Shown here piece after piece: positions 59,160 to 64,000 of a stretch of DNA of 64,000 bases. Under the pieces are notes generated by a model. It was not told where the DNA came from. It saw nothing but the letters and a program-made list of their open reading frames with translations, and ran no database searches. Each line of letters starts with the position of its first letter. Position 1 is the first letter of the stretch. The position numbers and the translations under genes were made by a program. This DNA comes from HXMU1420-13 sp965601825 (GTDB lineage Bacteria > Bacteroidota > Rhodothermia > Balneolales > Balneolaceae): the NCBI GenBank assembly GCA_965601825.1, contig OZ271839.1, forward strand, positions 620,001 to 684,000, read 5' to 3'.

Positions 59160-60428
59160 TCAGCGTCTTTTAGATCTGTTGTTGCCGGCGTTCTTTTTTG
59201 CTCTATTCTTATTACGATTTGCAAAAAACTCAGCTCTTCGCTTGTTTCGCTCTTTTTCGGCTTCTTTCTTTTCGATGGGTGTCATCGGTTTATCAGTTTG
59301 TGGAAATGGATTGTCCGACACAACTTGAATCTTTTGCTTCGTGAGCTTTTCAATATTTCGTACATAAAGGTTTTCTTCTGGTTCACAAATCGAGATTGCA
59401 ATTCCATCTTCACCGGCACGGCCACAACGGCCAATTCTATGAACATACGTTTCTGGTTCATTTGGAATATCATAGTTTATAACATGGCGAAGTTTATCAA
59501 TATCAATACCCCGAGCAGCAATATCTGTAGCAACTAAAACACGAATGCTGCCCGATTTAAATTCTTTAAGCACTTTTTGACGTTGATTTTGAGCTTTATT
59601 CCCATGGATGGCCGCCGACTCAATCCCTTTTTTTCTAAGGTTTTTAACGATTCGATCTGCCCCATGTTTGGTTCTGGAAAACAACAATACTTGCTTTATG
59701 TCAGTGTCGTCAAGAATGTGCAGCAACAACTGGCCTTTAAAGTTTTTATTCGTTGGATAAACAAATTGCTGGGTGGTTTCAGCCGTTGAAGAAACAGGAT
59801 TAACGGCAATTTTCATCGGTTTATAAAGAATCTTTCGCGACAGATCGATAATATTTTGAGGCATCGTCGCAGAGAAAAACAGAGATTGCCTTTTCTTCGG
59901 GAGCTGAGCTATGATCTTCTTGATATCATTGATAAATCCCATATCTAGCATTCGATCGGCTTCATCCAAAACAAAATATTTAATGTCTTTCAATGTAAAT
60001 ATTCCCTGGCTCATCAAATCTAGCAGACGTCCGGGAGTTGCAATCAATACATCTACACCATTTCTAATTCTGTTTACCTGACGGTTTTGCTTAACTCCAC
60101 CAAAAATAACCGTGTTTTTGACGTCAGTGTATTTCCCATATGTCGTAAAACTTTCCCCAATTTGAATGGCTAATTCTCTAGTGGGTGTTACAACGAGTGT
60201 GGTAATTTTTCGGTTACTGGTTGACCTTCTTTCGTTTGAAAGATGCTGAATAATTGGAATTGCAAATGCAGCTGTTTTACCTGTTCCGGTTTGCGCACTG
60301 CCAAGTACATCTTTCCTTTTTAGAATCAGAGGTATTGATTTGGCCTGAATGGAGGTAGGCGTGGTGTAATTTTCATCCTTCAAAGCTTTTAGAATAGACG
60401 GAAGTAATTGTAAGTCGTTGAATGTCAT
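59160..60428 (-). CDS. DEAD-box RNA helicase (RhlE-like)
   Basis: 422 residues. Walker A GSAQTGTGKT (43-52), Q motif before it (PTSIQAKSIPLIL), PTRELAIQI, DEADRMLD (Asp-Glu-Ala-Asp), SATM and the second-domain motifs RGIDIDKL and YVHRIGRCGRAGEDG. Ends in a basic, RNA-binding tail (RNKRRAEFFANRNKNRAK). Typical of RhlE/RhlB helicases in rRNA or mRNA processing; which one is not assignable. Confidence 0.95.
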   Translation of the reverse strand: MTFNDLQLLPSILKALKDENYTTPTSIQAKSIPLILKRKDVLGSAQTGTGKTAAFAIPIIQHLSNERRSTSNRKITTLVVTPTRELAIQIGESFTTYGKYTDVKNTVIFGGVKQNRQVNRIRNGVDVLIATPGRLLDLMSQGIFTLKDIKYFVLDEADRMLDMGFINDIKKIIAQLPKKRQSLFFSATMPQNIIDLSRKILYKPMKIAVNPVSSTAETTQQFVYPTNKNFKGQLLLHILDDTDIKQVLLFSRTKHGADRIVKNLRKKGIESAAIHGNKAQNQRQKVLKEFKSGSIRVLVATDIAARGIDIDKLRHVINYDIPNEPETYVHRIGRCGRAGEDGIAISICEPEENLYVRNIEKLTKQKIQVVSDNPFPQTDKPMTPIEKKEAEKERNKRRAEFFANRNKNRAKKNAGNNRSKRR

Positions 60429-60689
60429 TGAATAAGTAAATAGGAAAATGCAGGGTGCGTTTTGCGTATAGTAAAAGCCCTAAAACATAAATTTTTGTTC
60501 TGAATAAGCGACTGAATACAAGAATTAGAGGAGTAAAAGGGCTATAAATAGAACTGATAGGTCAAACAAAGTATGTATTCAGAATTCTATAAGATAAGAA
60601 GATTTATGATGGATTAGAGTTCTTTCTCTATCGCTACATTAAAGATGGATTTCAGTCACTCCGATCCCGACAGTGGTCGGGAGAAGAGC

Positions 60690-60727
60690 CTTCACAAAAT
60701 ACTGTTCATATGAACTTAATTGTGAAG
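60690..60727. repeat. Nested palindrome in the helicase/uvrB gap
   Basis: CTTCACAA (60690-60697) pairs with TTGTGAAG (60720-60727); inside is a perfect 12-bp palindrome GTTCATATGAAC (60704-60715). Confidence 0.6.
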
Positions 60728-60760
60728 ATCCATCGCTGCGTTCTGGATGGCTTCTAAGGA

Positions 60761-60790
60761 GGCTTGATCCGCTTACTCCCTCTTTTTTTG
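60761..60790 (+). repeat. Copy 3 of the GGCTTGATCCGC element
   Basis: GGCTTGATCCGCTTACTCCC followed by TCTTTTTTTG, identical over 30 nt to 57255-57284. The upstream arm (AAGGA) pairs only partly with the CTCC, so it could be a weak terminator or the 3' end of a small RNA. Confidence 0.55.
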
Positions 60791-60797
60791 TTTTGAA

Positions 60798-60891
60798 GTC
60801 ACCCTGAGCAAACTTGCGAAGGGTCAGCGAAACGAAATTTGTAGCCATATTTATTAAATGGCTGATCCTTCGGCGGTAGCCTCAGGATGAC
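60798..60891. repeat. GTCACCCTGAGC intergenic hairpin repeat
   Basis: Ends GTCACCCTGAGC and CTCAGGATGAC. Interior GCGAAGGGTCAGCGAAAC and GCTGATCCTTCGGCGG. Same family as the blocks at 45 kb and 32 kb, in opposite relative orientation at one end. It ends six bases before the uvrB stop codon. Confidence 0.75.
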
Positions 60892-60897
60892 AAAATG

Positions 60898-62952
60898 CTA
60901 AAGTTCTTTCTCCAGCTTATCAATCTGATCTCGGATTCTGGCGGCTTCTTCGAATTCCATGTTTTTGGCAGCGTTGAGCATAGTAGCACGCAGATGATCA
61001 ATCAGCTTGTCTTTACTTTCGAAAGTAACCTCATGCATAGCCGGCGAGGCTTTGTATTGAATGCCATCTTCCGCAACTTTCACTGATTCGAGGTAATCCA
61101 GTTCTGCTTGTTCCTCGGCCTCTTTGCTGTAATCGAATTTGTCTTTTGAGATGAGTGCAGGATCAACCAATGGCTTTAGTTCTTTTTGAACCGTTTGCGG
61201 CGTAATGCCATGCTCCTTGTTGTAATCATTCTGAATCTTACGTCGGCGATTGGTTTCATCAATCACTTTTCGCATGGAATCAGTGATCTTATCCGCGTAT
61301 AAAATGGCTTTGCCGTCTACATTTCTAGCAGCCCGCCCAACAATCTGAAACAGTGAAGTTTCTGATCGAAGGAACCCTTCTTTATCGGCATCCATAATAG
61401 CCACCAAACTTAACTCTGGGATGTCAATTCCTTCTCTTAATAAGTTGATACCAACTAACACATCGAAATCACCTCGACGATATTTAAAGAGGACTTCTAT
61501 TCGTTCAAGCGCATCTAACTCACTGTGCATGTAAGCAGCAGAAATTCCCACATTCTTTAGATACTCACTGAGCTCCTCCGAAAGTCGTTTGGTTAATGTG
61601 ATAACCAAGACGCGCTCTTTTCTTTCGACTCGTTGTCGGATTTCCTCCATCAAGTCATCTACTTGATTACCAAGAGGTCGAACTTCGATTTCCGGTTCCA
61701 TTAAACCGGTTGGGCGAATAATTTGCTCTGCATAGACTCCACCACTCTGCTTCAATTCATAATCACTGGGAGTTGCACTCACGAAAATGGCCTGATTAAC
61801 GATTCCTTCCCACTCATCGAAAGTAAGAGGACGATTATCCATTGCTGAAGGGAGTCGAAATCCATGATCAACCAATTGAACTTTTCTGGACCGATCACCG
61901 CCATACATTGCGGAAATCTGTGGAATGGTTTGATGACTTTCATCCACCACAACCAGAAAATCCTTCGGGAAATAATCCATTAAACAATAAGGTCGTTCTC
62001 CCGGCTTTCTTGCAGACAAGTATCGGCTATAATTCTCAATGCCTGAGCAATAACCTATTTCCTGAATCATCTCAAGATCAAACAAGGTTCTTTGCTCCAA
62101 TCTTTTGGCCTCAAGGAATTTCTCTTCATCAATAAGAACCTTTGTTCTCCATTGAAGCTCGTCACGAATTTGCTGAATGGAATCTTCCAGGCGCGATTTT
62201 GTAGTCACATAATGGGAAGCCGGATAAATGCGAAACTCATCGATTTCTTCGATCACATTTCCGGTATCTACGTCAAATAATTGAAGTTTTTCAATTTCAT
62301 CACCCCACTGAGTGATTCTAAGACCTTCATCGGAATAGGCAGGAAATACATCCACTACATCACCACGAACTCTGAACACCCCTCTTTTAAAATCGAGATC
62401 ATTCCGAGTGTAATGCAGATCCACCATATCATAAAGCAGCTTATTTCGAGGGATTTCCATCCCTGTTTTTAAGGAAATAATCAGCTTTGCATATTCACTG
62501 GGTGACCCAATCCCATAAATACAGCTCACTGAAGAAACGATGATCACATCCCTTCTTCCTGAAAGCAATGAACTTGTAGCTCTTAATCGAAGTCGTTGTA
62601 TTTCTTCATTAATGGATAAGTCTTTTTCGATGTACTTATCCTGAGCAGAGATATAAGCTTCAGGCTGATAGTAATCGTAGTAGGAAATGAAAAATTCGAC
62701 ACGATTATCCGGAAAGAAGTCACTTAGCTCGCGAAATAACTGAGCTGCCAACGTCTTGTTATGACTCATGACCAAAGTTGGGCGTTGCACATTCTCAATA
62801 ACACTGGCAATGGTACGTGTCTTTCCGGAACCGGTAATACCAAGCAATGTTTGAAAACGATCTCCGGCTTCAACTCCTTCACTTAGTTCTGCGATTGCAT
62901 TGGGTTGATCTCCGGCAGGAGAAAACGGGGATTGAAGTTTGAAATCAGACAT
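60898..62952 (-). CDS. uvrB: Excinuclease ABC subunit B
   Basis: 684 residues, full length. Helicase fold of nucleotide-excision repair: Walker A GITGSGKTRTI, the beta-hairpin YYDYYQPEAYI, DVVDVFPAYS, VVDESHQTIPQI, and IVGRAARNVDGKAI. C-terminal UVR domain (KNMEFEEAARIRDQIDKLEKEL). uvrA and uvrC are not in this window. Start ATG 62952, 14 bp after the truncated nuclease gene ends. Confidence 0.98.
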   Translation of the reverse strand: MSDFKLQSPFSPAGDQPNAIAELSEGVEAGDRFQTLLGITGSGKTRTIASVIENVQRPTLVMSHNKTLAAQLFRELSDFFPDNRVEFFISYYDYYQPEAYISAQDKYIEKDLSINEEIQRLRLRATSSLLSGRRDVIIVSSVSCIYGIGSPSEYAKLIISLKTGMEIPRNKLLYDMVDLHYTRNDLDFKRGVFRVRGDVVDVFPAYSDEGLRITQWGDEIEKLQLFDVDTGNVIEEIDEFRIYPASHYVTTKSRLEDSIQQIRDELQWRTKVLIDEEKFLEAKRLEQRTLFDLEMIQEIGYCSGIENYSRYLSARKPGERPYCLMDYFPKDFLVVVDESHQTIPQISAMYGGDRSRKVQLVDHGFRLPSAMDNRPLTFDEWEGIVNQAIFVSATPSDYELKQSGGVYAEQIIRPTGLMEPEIEVRPLGNQVDDLMEEIRQRVERKERVLVITLTKRLSEELSEYLKNVGISAAYMHSELDALERIEVLFKYRRGDFDVLVGINLLREGIDIPELSLVAIMDADKEGFLRSETSLFQIVGRAARNVDGKAILYADKITDSMRKVIDETNRRRKIQNDYNKEHGITPQTVQKELKPLVDPALISKDKFDYSKEAEEQAELDYLESVKVAEDGIQYKASPAMHEVTFESKDKLIDHLRATMLNAAKNMEFEEAARIRDQIDKLEKEL

Positions 62953-62966
62953 CTATGTAAGATAGC

Positions 62967-64000
62967 TTATTTGATTAAAATCATTTGCTTGTTTTGAACC
63001 TCACCATCGGCCATTAATCGATAAACGTAAACTCCAGATGCAAGTAGACTTGCATCAAAGTTAATCGAGTATTCACCTGAATTGTAGAATTCATCATCTA
63101 TTAATGAAGCGATCATCGATCCATTTATTGAATGCACAGATAGATTGATATTACTTGCCTTATCTAGTGTAAAAGGAATTGTGGTTGATGGATTAAAGGG
63201 GTTTGGGAAATTTTGTGCTAATTCAAATGAACTTGGTCTTTCAGTTTCTATTGATGATGTTGTTGGGGTTTTAAATTTAAAATCCGCCACAACGGGTAGG
63301 TGATCCGAAGCAAGTATCGTATCATTCACCTCTAGTCCATATGCTTGTAAAGTATCCGAATAAAGTGAAGGAGTATGTAATGAAAATGAATTATTCATTT
63401 CCAGTACAGAGCCTGAGTATACAATGTAATCCAATCTTCCTGCACCAAAGGAGCTATTCGGACTATACCAGGTGAAAGTCGTTGGTAGTCCCGGATTGAT
63501 AGGTTTAGCATCTTCTAAAGCCGAACCATCCCAATCTGGATTAAAATCTGGACCATAGCTTCCTTCATTTGCAATATCCCCGGTTATCAATGTGGTTTGC
63601 TGTCGACTTAATCCAACCAAATTCATATCTCCCATGATGATAATGGGTGTATTTTCTGGGATGTCGAACTCAGATCCATTTTGAGAATCACGGAGAAAAG
63701 CCATGAAAGCATCGATTTCATTTTGCCGACCAGCATCATTTCCGCAACAAGGGGGATGAGCAACAATAGTAAATATGTATGTTTCACCTGTATCTAACAA
63801 AAAAGCAGAGTTAGCATTTGCTGTGTTAGAAGAACTACCATCAATCTTTTTCTGCTTGATTATTGGATACCTGCTTACAATTAAGTTATCTGCACCAGCG
63901 TCTCCATAATACCACATTTCTCCTTCCAGTGATGGGATGAATTCTTCAATTAAAGTAGCAGCTTGTAGTCCGCTATTATCTCGAACTTCTTGAAGACCAA
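62967..64000 (-). CDS. Secreted EEP-family nuclease with type IX sorting domain (partial, 5' end off window)
   Basis: Runs off the right edge; the frame is open past the Met at 63917 (upstream residues GLQEVRDNSGLQAATLIEEF). Endonuclease/exonuclease/phosphatase fold: HPPCCGNDAG, IIMGDMNLV, TFTWYSPNSSFGAGRLDYIV and SDHLPVVADF (His-Asp pair). The last ~80 residues are a Por/T9SS type A domain with FELAQNFPNPFNPST and a terminal ASGVYVYRLMADGEVQNKQM strand. Inference: an extracellular nuclease exported by the Bacteroidota-type secretion system. Start lies outside the window. Confidence 0.88.
   Translation of the reverse strand, partial: GLQEVRDNSGLQAATLIEEFIPSLEGEMWYYGDAGADNLIVSRYPIIKQKKIDGSSSNTANANSAFLLDTGETYIFTIVAHPPCCGNDAGRQNEIDAFMAFLRDSQNGSEFDIPENTPIIIMGDMNLVGLSRQQTTLITGDIANEGSYGPDFNPDWDGSALEDAKPINPGLPTTFTWYSPNSSFGAGRLDYIVYSGSVLEMNNSFSLHTPSLYSDTLQAYGLEVNDTILASDHLPVVADFKFKTPTTSSIETERPSSFELAQNFPNPFNPSTTIPFTLDKASNINLSVHSINGSMIASLIDDEFYNSGEYSINFDASLLASGVYVYRLMADGEVQNKQMILIK

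Larger units (their letters stand above)
60429..60897. other. 469-bp gene-free gap with hairpins and repeats
   Basis: No gene that I would accept. The first 220 bp (60429-60650) are AT-rich with no clear signal. Then a partial GTCATCC-family fragment (60655-60690), a hairpin with arms CTTCACAA/TTGTGAAG enclosing a 12-bp palindrome GTTCATATGAAC (60690-60727), a copy of the TTGATCCGC element (60761-60790) and a full GTCACCCTGAGC repeat (60798-60891). Confidence 0.7.

Noticed and set aside
60639..60848. 69-aa ORF on the minus strand
   Set aside because: Translation of repeat elements (GTCATCC family and the TTGATCCGC element) only.
1..64000. CRISPR array, insertion sequences, prophage
   Set aside because: No regularly spaced identical repeats with spacers, no transposase, integrase or phage structural genes were found.

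Overview
The window looks like chromosomal DNA of an AT-rich, Gram-negative member of the FCB group, most likely a Balneolota/Rhodothermota-type bacterium. Direct signs: a secreted nuclease ending in a type IX secretion (Por) sorting domain with the NFPNPFNPST motif, many lipoproteins with short lipoboxes, the rpmB-rpmG-DUF4295 cluster typical of Bacteroidetes relatives, weak or absent Shine-Dalgarno sequences at most genes, and Bacteroidetes-style promoters (TTG, about 20 bp, TAnnTTTG) before rpmB and tRNA-Asp. No insertion sequence, prophage, CRISPR array or rRNA was seen.

Layout. 0-12.5 kb is accessory-rich: a truncated AtuA-like gene, lipoproteins (two clearly paralogous), a DUF2178-like membrane protein with its XRE regulator, a chemoreceptor, an SRPBCC-GyrI fusion, a two-RCK potassium channel, and a zinc-ribbon plus cyclase-like/SRPBCC pair. 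12.5-22 kb holds an M48 protease, purM, a YfiT-type DinB protein, a 436-bp AT-rich gap packed with DnaA-box-like 9-mers (candidate oriC), dtd, hydrolases, a DUF2971 protein and a patatin lipase. 21.6-26 kb is a glycerol operon glpK-[DUF559]-glpD-glpF, in which a DUF559 endonuclease gene is sandwiched between two copies of a ~105-bp hairpin repeat. 26-30.8 kb (minus strand) is the core block ffh-rpsP-rimM-trmD-rplS-adk; rpsP has a very long acidic repeat tail. 31-39.6 kb carries fabI-ruvC-ruvA, a PhoB/PhoR-like pair, manC, an MBL hydrolase cluster and a glutathione peroxidase. 39.7-43.3 kb has tRNA-Asp, mnmG-rsmG (with two parS-like palindromes) and a WYL regulator. 43.4-48.2 kb is a mixed accessory stretch with an RNA ligase, hairpin repeats and a possible toxin/lipoprotein pair. 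48.3-56.7 kb is gyrB-gyrA (minus), rpmB-rpmG-DUF4295, yqeY-cvpA-tyrS-xthA. 56.7-64 kb has a MarR regulator, a serine hydrolase, an RhlE-like helicase, uvrB and the truncated secreted nuclease.

How parts fit together. The DnaA-box cluster (15.84-16.20 kb), the two parS-like sites in mnmG-rsmG (41.7-41.9 kb) and gyrBA together suggest that this window is the replication-origin region of the chromosome even though dnaA itself is not in it. The strongest candidate for something poorly described is the repeat-flanked DUF559 gene inside the glp operon: each repeat copy ends exactly at the start codon of the following gene and supplies its ribosome binding site.
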